Source: an uncultured Prevotellaceae bacterium (GTDB lineage: Bacteria > Bacteroidota > Bacteroidia > Bacteroidales > Muribaculaceae). From it: a DNA stretch of 64,000 nt. The position numbers were made by a program, and so were the translations under genes. Positions 16,244-27,296 of this stretch are shown here, one piece after another; position 1 is the stretch's first letter, and every line of letters begins with the position of its first letter. The notes beneath the pieces were generated by a model that saw only the letters and a program-made list of their open reading frames with translations, was not told the origin of the DNA and ran no database searches. The stretch spans positions 1-64,000 of the forward strand of contig ONIL01000015.1 of the NCBI GenBank assembly GCA_900317835.1, written 5' to 3'.

Positions 16244-18083
16244 AGCCCTGGTATTCCCTGATGGCGGCGGTGAAGGGTCGCCAGTACTTTTGGCACTTCA
16301 CATCGCCCACTCCATAGAGGATGCCGAATTCTGATTGGGTCGTGGGTTTCTCGGTGGCCATGGCTTGCAGTGACTTGTCGCTGAAGACCATGTATGGCGG
16401 TATGTTGCTGGCTTTGGCAATGGCCTTGCGCACGTCACGCAGATGCTCGAACAATTCACGGTCCATCTCTTTACTCGCGATGGAAACTTCGGTGGTATTC
16501 GTGGTCATGGGTATCGTCGCAGTTGCTCGCTTCTTGACATTGAAACCTTGGCGCTGGTAACGGCTCAACTGGATGGTCTGGCGACCATAGAGCACCTCCT
16601 GGCCATATTCGGTGATTTTCAAGTGATTGTTCTCGTCATAGGCGATATCAAACAATCCCATCTGCAGCATCTGCAACAGGTAGGCGTTCCATTCGGGAAC
16701 GCTAAGGTCACGCCCCACACCGAAGGTCTTCAGCCTGTCATATCCTTTTTCAATGACCTCAGCTTTGCGCCATCCTCTTAAGATATCGGTCACTGTGAAA
16801 AGGCCCGTCTGTTGGTCGGTGCGCATGATGGCGCTCAGCGCCATTTGTGCCAATCGCGTGCCATCAAAACGCTCAGGGGGATTATTGCACACGTCGCAGT
16901 TGTGGCAATCGTGGTCAAAACGCTCATTGAAGTAATTCAGGAGGATGCGCCGGCGGCACACGTCACTCTCGGCAAACTGCTGCATCCGCTTCAACTTGTC
17001 CATGTTGACTTGTATCTGTCCAGACTGCCTGGCAAATTGCTGTAAGGTCACGACATCGCCATAACTGTAAAAGAGCAGAGCCTCGGCAGGAAGGCCGTCG
17101 CGTCCGGCACGACCTATTTCCTGATAATAGCTTTCGATATTGCGCGGCATGTTGCTGTGGATGACATACCTGACATTACTCTTGTCGATGCCCATGCCGA
17201 AGGCGATCGTGGCGCACACAACCTTCAAGTCGTCGTTGATGAAATCGCGCTGCACCTGTTGTTTCTCCTTGGCACTCATGAGCGCATGGAACGGTTTGGC
17301 GCCGATGCCTAGGCGGGTAAGTTCAGCGGCCATTTTTTCGGTATCCTTGCGGCGCAAGCAGTAGATGATGCCGCTCTCGCCTTGATGCAGGTTAATGAAT
17401 TGAACGATCTGCCTCAACTTCTGCCTGCCAGTGGAGCCCCTCACCACATTCAGTGAGATGTTGGGACGGTCAAATGAACTCACGAACAGCTTGGCGTCAG
17501 GGATGTTGAGTTGCTGAGCGATGTCGTCTCGGGTGATGCGGTCGGCCGTGGCGGTGAGCGCCATCACGGGAATGTGTGGAAAACGTTGCTTGAGCGCCCC
17601 CAACTGGGTGTATTCAGGTCTGAAGTCATGCCCCCATTGCGAGATACAATGTGCCTCATCAACGGCAAACAGACAGATGCGGTCGGTAATGGCTGTACTC
17701 CACCGGTCAATCTCGCTGAGAAGCCGTTCGGGTGAGATATAGAGCAGCTTGACTTTTCCCTGCATGAGCAGTTCGACCGTCTCGCGGTTCTCGTGGTCAC
17801 TCTTCTCGCTGTTTAATGCAAGAGCGGGGATGCCGTTCTGCTGCAAGGCGTCAATCTGGTCGTTCATCAACGCCAGCAACGGAGAGATGACGATGGCAAA
17901 CCCGTTTTCGCTCATCAGACCAGGAATCTGATAGCACAGCGACTTGCCGCCTCCAGTGGGCATGAGCACGATACTGTTGCCCCCATCAAGCGTGTGAGAG
18001 ATGATGTCCCATTGTTGACCACGGAAGCTGTCATAGCCATAGCAACTCCTCAACAGTGCCAGTGCATATTCCTCACGTGTCAT
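16236..18083 (-). CDS. recQ: ATP-dependent DNA helicase RecQ
   Basis: A 615-residue superfamily 2 helicase. Walker A is MPTGGGKSLCYQ near residue 40, the DEAH-type box is VDEAHCISQWGH near 141, and motif VI is QEIGRAGRDG near 320. A zinc-binding cysteine cluster CHNCDVC near 385 and a C-terminal winged helix (RQC) follow, then an HRDC-like end. RecQ unwinds recombination and replication intermediates. The stop overlaps the NSS transporter stop on the opposite strand. Confidence 0.95.
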   Translation of the reverse strand: MTREEYALALLRSCYGYDSFRGQQWDIISHTLDGGNSIVLMPTGGGKSLCYQIPGLMSENGFAIVISPLLALMNDQIDALQQNGIPALALNSEKSDHENRETVELLMQGKVKLLYISPERLLSEIDRWSTAITDRICLFAVDEAHCISQWGHDFRPEYTQLGALKQRFPHIPVMALTATADRITRDDIAQQLNIPDAKLFVSSFDRPNISLNVVRGSTGRQKLRQIVQFINLHQGESGIIYCLRRKDTEKMAAELTRLGIGAKPFHALMSAKEKQQVQRDFINDDLKVVCATIAFGMGIDKSNVRYVIHSNMPRNIESYYQEIGRAGRDGLPAEALLFYSYGDVVTLQQFARQSGQIQVNMDKLKRMQQFAESDVCRRRILLNYFNERFDHDCHNCDVCNNPPERFDGTRLAQMALSAIMRTDQQTGLFTVTDILRGWRKAEVIEKGYDRLKTFGVGRDLSVPEWNAYLLQMLQMGLFDIAYDENNHLKITEYGQEVLYGRQTIQLSRYQRQGFNVKKRATATIPMTTNTTEVSIASKEMDRELFEHLRDVRKAIAKASNIPPYMVFSDKSLQAMATEKPTTQSEFGILYGVGDVKCQKYWRPFTAAIREYQGSR

Positions 18084-18149
18084 GACGCTCTTTCATTAAC
18101 ACAGTTGCAGCAATTGAGACATCACTGCCACCATAAAAAAAACTAGAAA

Positions 18150-19547
18150 CTAATATGCGTTATCCTCGCCGTGAATGGCATTCCATGCCGTGCGGAAGAT
18201 GATTTTCAGGTCCAGGAAGAAAGTCCAGTTCTCAGCGTACCACACGTCATACTCCACACGCTTCTCCATCTGCCACAATTCCTCGGTTTGGCCGCGATAA
18301 CCGCGCACTTGGGCCCAACCCGTGATACCGGGTTTGATGGTGTGGCGCAACATGTACTTATCGATGAGTTCACTGTACATCTCGGTCTGTGCCACCATGT
18401 GTGGACGGGGGCCAACGATGCTCATCTCGCCTCGCCACACATTATAGAATTGCGGCAGTTCGTCGATGCTCGTGCGACGCAGGAAGTTACCGAATTTGGT
18501 CACGCGGGGGTCACCCTTAGTGGCTTGCAGCGTGTCGCTGTCATCGTTGACGCGCATGGTGCGGAATTTGTAGCAGTTGAAGGCTTGACCTCGATAGCCC
18601 GTGCGCTTCTGCACAAAGAAGATGGGGCCGGGTGAGGACAACTTGATGCCGATGGCGACAGGAATGATCACCAGTGGCGATAATATCAGAACAATCGTTG
18701 ATATCAATAGGTCAAACGAGCGCTTAACCAGTCGGTTGATGGGATTTTTCAAGGGGTAGGGGTGAACGGCAAGGATGGGCACGTCGCCGATGGACTGCAG
18801 CTCAAACTGGCGGGTCACCGTGCGCCCGAACTGTGGCACATAATAGAAATCGACCGCATTGTTGTCGGCAATGCGTATCATGCGCGACACGTTTTGGTTG
18901 TCCTCGATGTCGGGAACGCAGCAGAACATCTCGTCCACCTGATGGGTCTTGACAAACTGTTCCACGTCGTTGAGCGTGCCCTGATAGACAGCCGACGCCG
19001 AGCGTGACTTGGGGTTGTTGTCAAAGAATCCCACGATATGGAAACCGTAACCCTGGTCGGACTGCATCTCGTTGATCAAGCGCACGCCCACGGTGCCTCC
19101 GCCGATGACGATGACGCGCTTGAAGTTAAAGCCCTGGTTGCGGTATAACTTGACCACCTGGCGCGAGAGTACCCACCATGTGGCCAATGCGATAAAGAAG
19201 ATGACATAGAACAGCAACATGCGTTGCCATGGCGTGTCATGATTGCCCAGGAAGGATGTGAGCGTGACGAATATACCGGCATGGGTGAGCACCAGTTTGA
19301 GTGCTTGCCCCGCGACCTTCTCGGCGTAGAACACGCGCCGCTCATGCACGTTACTGTAGAAATAAAGACACACAAGCATCGCAATATTCAGCGCCAACCA
19401 GACGGGGCGGGAATATAACGCATTACCTGCGGGCAGTAAATCGTGATGCCACAAGAAACTGCAGAAATAGACAAGATTGACAATCAGCATATCGATAATG
19501 CTGAATATCCATCTGATGAATTGTCCATATCGGCCTTTACTTTTCAT
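18150..19547 (-). CDS. Polyprenyl glycosyl-phosphotransferase (WcaJ-like)
   Basis: A 465-residue membrane enzyme. Four to five hydrophobic segments fill residues 10-125, a Rossmann-like domain (VIGGGTVGVRL) follows at about 145-250, then a membrane hairpin and the bacterial sugar transferase domain with SSPGPIFFVQKRTGYRG and CYKFRTM. Such enzymes move a sugar-1-phosphate (often glucose or galactose) to undecaprenyl phosphate, the first step of capsule or exopolysaccharide units. No other capsule genes flank it. The sugar specificity is not known. Confidence 0.88.
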   Translation of the reverse strand: MKSKGRYGQFIRWIFSIIDMLIVNLVYFCSFLWHHDLLPAGNALYSRPVWLALNIAMLVCLYFYSNVHERRVFYAEKVAGQALKLVLTHAGIFVTLTSFLGNHDTPWQRMLLFYVIFFIALATWWVLSRQVVKLYRNQGFNFKRVIVIGGGTVGVRLINEMQSDQGYGFHIVGFFDNNPKSRSASAVYQGTLNDVEQFVKTHQVDEMFCCVPDIEDNQNVSRMIRIADNNAVDFYYVPQFGRTVTRQFELQSIGDVPILAVHPYPLKNPINRLVKRSFDLLISTIVLILSPLVIIPVAIGIKLSSPGPIFFVQKRTGYRGQAFNCYKFRTMRVNDDSDTLQATKGDPRVTKFGNFLRRTSIDELPQFYNVWRGEMSIVGPRPHMVAQTEMYSELIDKYMLRHTIKPGITGWAQVRGYRGQTEELWQMEKRVEYDVWYAENWTFFLDLKIIFRTAWNAIHGEDNAY

Positions 19548-19587
19548 TGGCGTGTGCGGTCACTTGGGTAGAAATGATGAACAAGCC

Positions 19588-19614
19588 GAGGGGGGCTCAT
19601 GTTGGCGCCCCCTC
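19588..19614 (-). terminator. Terminator after the DUF349 gene
   Basis: GAGGGGG pairs with CCCCCTC, extended inward by GC/GC with one bulged base. It lies about 50 bases past the DUF349 stop at 19667; no strong T run follows. Confidence 0.5.
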
Positions 19615-19666
19615 AGTGTCGTGGTTTCAAAACTAAATGCTGTCAATTATTGTTACTAGTGACAGG

Positions 19667-21583
19667 TCAGGCATTGTCAAGCTCCTTGATTTTCTGTTCC
19701 AGTTCGGCGATTTCTTCTTTGAGGCGAGCGATGCGGCGTTCCATTTCCTGAACCAGCGAGTTACCGCTCTTGGTGTTGGCCGTGAGGAAGCCCATGTTGT
19801 TCTCAAAGGTCTTGAGCTCGCTCATGCGTTGCTCGTAGGTGCGCACAAGCCTGTCGCGTTCGCTCAGGCCACGGTCACTACCCGCTGCGCGTCCGCCACG
19901 AGGAGATCCGCCATCGCCACGAGGACGTGAGCCGCGCATGTTGAGCGTGTCGAATGCCTTGTCGATCAGCTCCCTGTACTGGGTGTAGATCTTATCCTTC
20001 TCCTTGAAGGGCACGTGGCCGATTTCCTGCCAACGGTCCATCAGGTCGCGAACAGTCTGAGCAGCGTCTTCGGCAGCTTCCTCGATGGTGCTCTTGAGCG
20101 TAGCGATGATATCTTTCTTAGCCTTGAGGTTGTCGTGCTCGACAGCATGGACGTTGACGTTCTGTTTCTTCTTCTGCTCAAAGAAGTGGTCACAGGCGGC
20201 AATGAAGCGTTTCCACACGTTGTCGCTGTATTTCTTCACAACGGGACCGATGGTCTTCCACTCCTTCTGCATCTCGACAAACTTGTCAGTGGCCTCTTTC
20301 CACTCGGTGGAGTCCATGAGGGCCTCTGCTCGCTCACACAATTCAATCTTCTTGGCCAGGTTGGCATTGAGTTCCTCCTTCATCGTCTTGTAGAACTCGG
20401 CCTTCTTGCTGAAGAATTCGTCACACGACTTGCGGAAACGTGCAAACAGGGCCGCATTGGCCTTGCGTGACGCATATCCCAGTTTCTTCCAGTCTTCCTG
20501 GAGGGCGATGATCTGCTTGGTCACCTCATCCCATTGGGCATAGGTCTTGAGATCATCAGTCGAGATCTGCTCAATCTTCTCGCACAATGCAGTCTTGGCA
20601 TCGGCATTTTCCTTCTCCTTGCTCTTGCGGTCTTCAAAGAAGGTTTGATATTTCTTGTTGATGGCACTGGAAGCGGCCTTGAAGCGGGTCCACAGTTCCT
20701 CGCGCAACTCCTTGGCCACGGGACCTATCTCGCGCCACTTGTTGTGCAGTTCCTGCAACTTCCTGAAAGCGGTGACGATGTCGGTTTCCTCATCGAGCGC
20801 CTCGGCCTCCTCGCACAGCTGTTGCTTGAGTTCCAGATTCTTCTTGAAATCATAGTCGCGCAGTTCCTTGTTCATCTTGAGCACATCGTAGAAGCGCTCG
20901 GTCGCACGCTGGAATTCTTTCCAGATTTCAGTGTCGGCAGTGGCGGGCACTTCGCCGGCGTCCTTGAAGTCCTGTTGCAACTGCTTCACGCGGTTGAACT
21001 GGCGGTTGATGTTATCGGGGTCGTTGGCAATCTCGTTGATGAGCGCGATAATCTGGCGCTTCTTTTCAAGATTGGCCTCTCGGTTGGCTTCCTGGGCCGC
21101 GTTATACTCGGTGCGTCTTTCCTTGAGCACATTGAGCAGTTCCTTTAAGTTGTTCTCGTCGTCGTCCTCCTTGGCGGTGAAGTCGCCCTCGTCATTTCCA
21201 TTGGCTAGGAATTCCTCCCTCTCCTTGGCAATCTCCTCGCGGCGCAGGGCAAAGAATGCAGCCTTGATGGCCTGCACCTCGTCCTTGACTTCCTCGATGG
21301 GGCGGGTACCCAACTCACGCATCATGTCCACGAGCTCACCCTTACTCTTGCCGGCAAGATCCAGCTTGGGTGTGTCATGAGCTTCTGGCTCCTCGGCAGC
21401 GGGCTCTTCGGCCACGGGTTGCTCGGTTGCGGGCTGTTCAACAGTGGGTTCCTCGGCAACGGGTTCTTCGACTTCAACTTCTTCATTCACTACTTCCTGG
21501 GCCTCGTTCTGGGGCTCAGTGCTCAAGATCTGATCCTTCTCGAGATTGTTCATCGATTCAGATTGTTCACGCGGTTCCATCAT
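19667..21583 (-). CDS. DUF349 repeat protein
   Basis: A 638-residue charged, helical protein. Residues about 30-75 are an acidic repeat of EEPxxEQP type; residues about 200-560 hold four to five copies of the DUF349 helical repeat, recognisable by recurring W-K/R-E-I/T-G-P-V segments (WREIGPV, WKKLGY, WKTIGPV, WQEIGHV). The C-terminal 90 residues form a coiled coil. It is very likely cytoplasmic; DUF349 proteins have no agreed function. It has a full promoter at 21642-21671 and a terminator at 19588-19614, so it is probably monocistronic. Confidence 0.85.
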   Translation of the reverse strand: MMEPREQSESMNNLEKDQILSTEPQNEAQEVVNEEVEVEEPVAEEPTVEQPATEQPVAEEPAAEEPEAHDTPKLDLAGKSKGELVDMMRELGTRPIEEVKDEVQAIKAAFFALRREEIAKEREEFLANGNDEGDFTAKEDDDENNLKELLNVLKERRTEYNAAQEANREANLEKKRQIIALINEIANDPDNINRQFNRVKQLQQDFKDAGEVPATADTEIWKEFQRATERFYDVLKMNKELRDYDFKKNLELKQQLCEEAEALDEETDIVTAFRKLQELHNKWREIGPVAKELREELWTRFKAASSAINKKYQTFFEDRKSKEKENADAKTALCEKIEQISTDDLKTYAQWDEVTKQIIALQEDWKKLGYASRKANAALFARFRKSCDEFFSKKAEFYKTMKEELNANLAKKIELCERAEALMDSTEWKEATDKFVEMQKEWKTIGPVVKKYSDNVWKRFIAACDHFFEQKKKQNVNVHAVEHDNLKAKKDIIATLKSTIEEAAEDAAQTVRDLMDRWQEIGHVPFKEKDKIYTQYRELIDKAFDTLNMRGSRPRGDGGSPRGGRAAGSDRGLSERDRLVRTYEQRMSELKTFENNMGFLTANTKSGNSLVQEMERRIARLKEEIAELEQKIKELDNA

Positions 21584-21641
21584 AATTACTTTAGTTTATA
21601 ATCGAGCGGCTCATTGACACTCGTTGTTAAATTCTAAACCC

Positions 21642-21671
21642 CAAATTTACTCATATTTTCTCAACCGCAAA
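21642..21671 (-). promoter_or_regulatory. Full promoter for the DUF349 gene
   Basis: On the minus strand TTTG (21668-21671) is followed after 18 bases by TAAATTTG (21642-21649), leaving a leader of roughly 50 bases. Confidence 0.6.
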
Positions 21672-21731
21672 ACCATTTCATCGATTTTTTTTAAAAAATG
21701 CTACTTTTTTACCTCATTTATGCAAAATTGT

Positions 21732-21765
21732 GGGGCACTTGAGACCTGTTTGCCTCAAATGCCCC
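21732..21765 (-). terminator. Terminator after the cyclophilin gene
   Basis: GGGGCACTTGAG and CTCAAATGCCCC form a 12-bp stem with one mismatch. It sits between the cyclophilin stop (21798) and the DUF349 promoter. Confidence 0.65.
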
Positions 21766-21797
21766 TTATTTTCCTCGGCAGTGGATCGCGATAACCG

Positions 21798-22670
21798 TTA
21801 CTTGACTATAGTGGCCTTGATGATTTTGACATCAGTGACAGGACGGTCGGCGCTACCAGTCTCGACGTTCTGGATCATGTCCACGACATCCATGCCTGAA
21901 ATCACCTCGCCGAAGACGGTGTACTGCCCATCGAGGTGTGGCGTGCCGCCCACGCTGGTATATGCATTGAGCTGCTCGTCGGTCATCGAGGGTATGGCGC
22001 TTGCGGCCTCAGCCTCAGTGAGTTGGATAAGCTCAGTCTGGAGTGCCTGTATGCCTGCATCGTCATGATTCCTCTGCAGCTCATCGATGCGTTGGCGATT
22101 CTCGTTCACCAGGCGCATGAAGATGTTCTTCTTCTGCATGTCGGCCATGCCCTGGGCCATCATTTTCAGCTCCTCACTGCCAAAAATCTTACCAGTGACG
22201 ATGTAGAACTGGCTGCCGCTGCTGCGGCGCTCAGGGTTCACCTGGTCGCCAGTGCGGGCAGCTGCAAGGGCGCCGCGCTTGTGGAAGTACTTGGGATATA
22301 CAAATTCGGCAGGAATCGTGTATCCGGGATCGCCGTCGCCCAGCATGGTATTGGGACCAGCGGTCTTGGATTTGCCGTCACCGGTCTGGATCATGAAGTC
22401 CTTGATCACGCGGTGGAAAAGCACGCCGTCATAATATCCTTCTTTGACCAACTTGATGAAGTTGTCACGGTGCAGGGGTGTCTCGTTGTAGAGTTCGACA
22501 ACGATGTCGCCCAGCGAGGTTTCGAGTTTGACTTGTGTCATTTTTGTGTTATCGTTGGTTTGTTTTTGGTCGGGAGCGATGCTCTGGCTCTCGCTGTTTG
22601 AGTTGATGGCTAAGCATGTCATGAACGAGAATGCGGCCATCACAAATGATAAAAATAAATTCCTTTTCAT
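21798..22670 (-). CDS. Cyclophilin-type peptidylprolyl isomerase, exported
   Basis: A 290-residue protein with a signal peptide (residues 1-21) and a cyclophilin domain from about residue 46. Conserved pieces are [16 protein letters not shown] (with the catalytic arginine) and GSQFYIVTG; the closing part is [16 protein letters not shown]. Between these lies an insertion of roughly 70 residues, charged and helical, that ordinary bacterial cyclophilins lack. It should fold proteins in the periplasm. The small unknown gene at 22700 lies 29 bases upstream. Confidence 0.9.
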   Translation of the reverse strand: MKRNLFLSFVMAAFSFMTCLAINSNSESQSIAPDQKQTNDNTKMTQVKLETSLGDIVVELYNETPLHRDNFIKLVKEGYYDGVLFHRVIKDFMIQTGDGKSKTAGPNTMLGDGDPGYTIPAEFVYPKYFHKRGALAAARTGDQVNPERRSSGSQFYIVTGKIFGSEELKMMAQGMADMQKKNIFMRLVNENRQRIDELQRNHDDAGIQALQTELIQLTEAEAASAIPSMTDEQLNAYTSVGGTPHLDGQYTVFGEVISGMDVVDMIQNVETGSADRPVTDVKIIKATIVK

Positions 22671-22699
22671 TATAATAGTTAGCTAGGATTAACTTGCAA

Positions 22700-23074
22700 T
22701 CAGATGCCGACGGGGTATAATCGCTTATAGATGCGGCGGAAGTTATCGTCCTTGGCACTCAGTTCGGCAGCGTGCTCCTTGAAGTCGTCACCCCATAGCG
22801 AAGCGGCCAAGTAGGACAGATAAACGTGGTCGCGGTCTTTGGCTATGGCGGCCTTGACCAGCAGGTCGATGCTCGATGCGTATTTCTCGCGGTCGATGGC
22901 ATTGAGGTAGCGTGCGGTGCTCACCACAAACTGTCCCGTTCGGTCCTTTAATATCATGTTGTCAACCAGGGCTGGCATGTCCTCATCGATACTGCCCATG
23001 TTGTTGGCGATGTACTCATAGGTCAACAGCCCATTGGTGTCATCATTGAGTATCTTTTTAATATTGTTGTCCAT
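22700..23074 (-). CDS. Hypothetical protein, 124 residues
   Basis: A soluble, probably helical protein that I do not assign to a family. It has no signal peptide, membrane segment or catalytic motif. It begins MDNNIKKILNDDTNGLLTYE and ends RRIYKRLYPVGI. A -7 box at 23110-23117 lies 35 bases upstream, and the cyclophilin gene follows after 29 bases, so the two probably share a transcript. Normal codon use supports a real gene. Confidence 0.65.
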   Translation of the reverse strand: MDNNIKKILNDDTNGLLTYEYIANNMGSIDEDMPALVDNMILKDRTGQFVVSTARYLNAIDREKYASSIDLLVKAAIAKDRDHVYLSYLAASLWGDDFKEHAAELSAKDDNFRRIYKRLYPVGI

Positions 23075-23109
23075 ATGATCAATTTGCGATATCAGTCATT
23101 TACAATCCA

Positions 23110-23117
23110 CAAAGGTA
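23110..23117 (-). promoter_or_regulatory. -7 promoter box for the hypothetical/cyclophilin pair
   Basis: The minus strand reads TACCTTTG, 35 bases before the ATG at 23074. Confidence 0.5.
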
Positions 23118-23369
23118 ATGCTTTTTTCATTACTCGCACCATTTTGCTCCAAAAAATAACTGACATTAAGAATTGTAATTGCCGCGGGTTTCTTATTATG
23201 TGAGGGAGATGGACGTTGCACATGATGAATCGTTGTGAAAATGCTGGTAAATTGTAATGAAAAAGGGTGTTATTCCTTTCAAAATATAAAAGATTTTTAA
23301 ATACTTGGCAAAAAAAATAAAATAATGAGTTTTTTGGGTGGATGATGCTAAAAATTGGCATAAAATGAC
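23118..23369. other. AT-rich divergent intergenic region upstream of ppdK
   Basis: This gap lies between the minus-strand promoter at 23110 and the ppdK promoter at 23370. It is AT-rich with A and T runs. I see no open frame, strong hairpin or repeat in it. Confidence 0.5.
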
Positions 23370-23377
23370 TACCTTTG
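23370..23377 (+). promoter_or_regulatory. -7 promoter box for ppdK
   Basis: TACCTTTG, 61 bases before the ATG at 23439. No TTTG lies at the usual spacing. Confidence 0.55.
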
Positions 23378-23438
23378 CACCGCAAAACCCGAAATTAATA
23401 TTATTTGCAAATATATTCAATTAGAAAAAGTTTAGTAA

Positions 23439-26156
<2,718 letters not shown>

Positions 26157-26183
26157 AGAAAGGCATCATTCTTTCCAATAAGA

Positions 26184-26218
26184 CAGCGGTTGGCTCCCAT
26201 TACGGGAACCAACCGCTG
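26184..26218. terminator. Bidirectional terminator between ppdK and the TlpA-like gene
   Basis: A perfect 10-bp stem, CAGCGGTTGG with CCAACCGCTG, extended by an inner CCC/GGG pair. It serves the two convergent genes. Confidence 0.8.
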
Positions 26219-26256
26219 ATTTGTTATCACTCTCTGAGTTCTCTGAAAACTCGAGG

Positions 26257-27261
26257 TTACTTGATTACCTCAGCCAGTTTGTTGGCCAGATCTTCGCCAG
26301 TAAGGCCACGGGCCAAGATGGTGCCGTCGGGGCCGAAGACGATGATGTGGGGAATGCCCTTAATGCCATAGAGGTCAGTAGGCTCATTCAGGTTTTGGGT
26401 GCCGATGATGACAGGCCATGTGATGTTGAGCTCTTGCATAGCCTTGCGGGTGTCGTCAGGATTGTCCCACACGGCAACGCCCAGCACATCAAACTTGTCG
26501 CCATACTTGGCCTTGAGGGCTTGCAGTTTGGGAATTTCGGCACGGCAGGGTGGGCACCAGCTTGCCCAGAAGTCAACCACGGTCACTTTGTCCTTGCCGA
26601 CGTAGTCCGACAACTTCTGCACCGAACCGTCGCTAGCGGGTACCTCAAAGTCGGTAAACTTTTGACCTACAGCGGTAACAGTCAATTGGTGGGCGGCGTT
26701 CTTAGCCTTTTCAACGCGCTTGAGCTGGGCATACTCGGCAGGTGCCTGTTTGAGCATGTCGTCAATTTCAGCCTCGGTGAAGTCCTTATACATCAGATAG
26801 TTGCAGAATGCCCAAGGACCGATGGCGTTGTCCTTGTTTTCCTCATAGAACTTCCTCAATCCCTCGGCATAATTGGCATCGCTCTCTTCCTCGGTAAGGG
26901 TGGAGTCGTTGGCGATGAGCTCCATGTTTTTGCTCCATGCCGCCATTTTATCGTTGAGGGGGCTGATAGCGGTACCCTCCGCAATATTGAGCTTCACCTC
27001 GCCAGGTTCAACGATGAATCCGTAACGGTTACCGCCCACAAGCAGTCGGGCAAAGAAGCCCTTGCCAGCATCGTTGCCCTCAAAGGTGCACATCTGGTTT
27101 TCGACGGTGGCGCTCAGCAGCGTGTCGCCAGTGTCATAGTTGGTCAGGAAAGCGGTCTCTCCATTGGCGCTATCATCAGGGAAAGTGACCGTCACCTTGT
27201 AGCCCTTGCTGCACGATGCTAGCAACAATAGGGCTGTGAAAATGAATGCAAATTTCTTCAT
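26257..27261 (-). CDS. TlpA-like thioredoxin lipoprotein (DUF4369 type)
   Basis: A 334-residue lipoprotein: signal peptide with lipobox LLASC near residue 17, an N-terminal beta-rich DUF4369-like domain (about 20-125), a helical middle, and a thioredoxin/AhpC-TSA domain (about 200-334) with the active site WCPPC. Such proteins reduce disulphides or help cytochrome maturation in the periplasm; the partner is unknown. It lies 35 bases downstream of the GH3/beta-lactamase gene, so the two may be cotranscribed. Confidence 0.88.
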   Translation of the reverse strand: MKKFAFIFTALLLLASCSKGYKVTVTFPDDSANGETAFLTNYDTGDTLLSATVENQMCTFEGNDAGKGFFARLLVGGNRYGFIVEPGEVKLNIAEGTAISPLNDKMAAWSKNMELIANDSTLTEEESDANYAEGLRKFYEENKDNAIGPWAFCNYLMYKDFTEAEIDDMLKQAPAEYAQLKRVEKAKNAAHQLTVTAVGQKFTDFEVPASDGSVQKLSDYVGKDKVTVVDFWASWCPPCRAEIPKLQALKAKYGDKFDVLGVAVWDNPDDTRKAMQELNITWPVIIGTQNLNEPTDLYGIKGIPHIIVFGPDGTILARGLTGEDLANKLAEVIK

Positions 27262-27296
27262 ATCAATCTATTCTCAAAAAAACAAATAATTAATAC

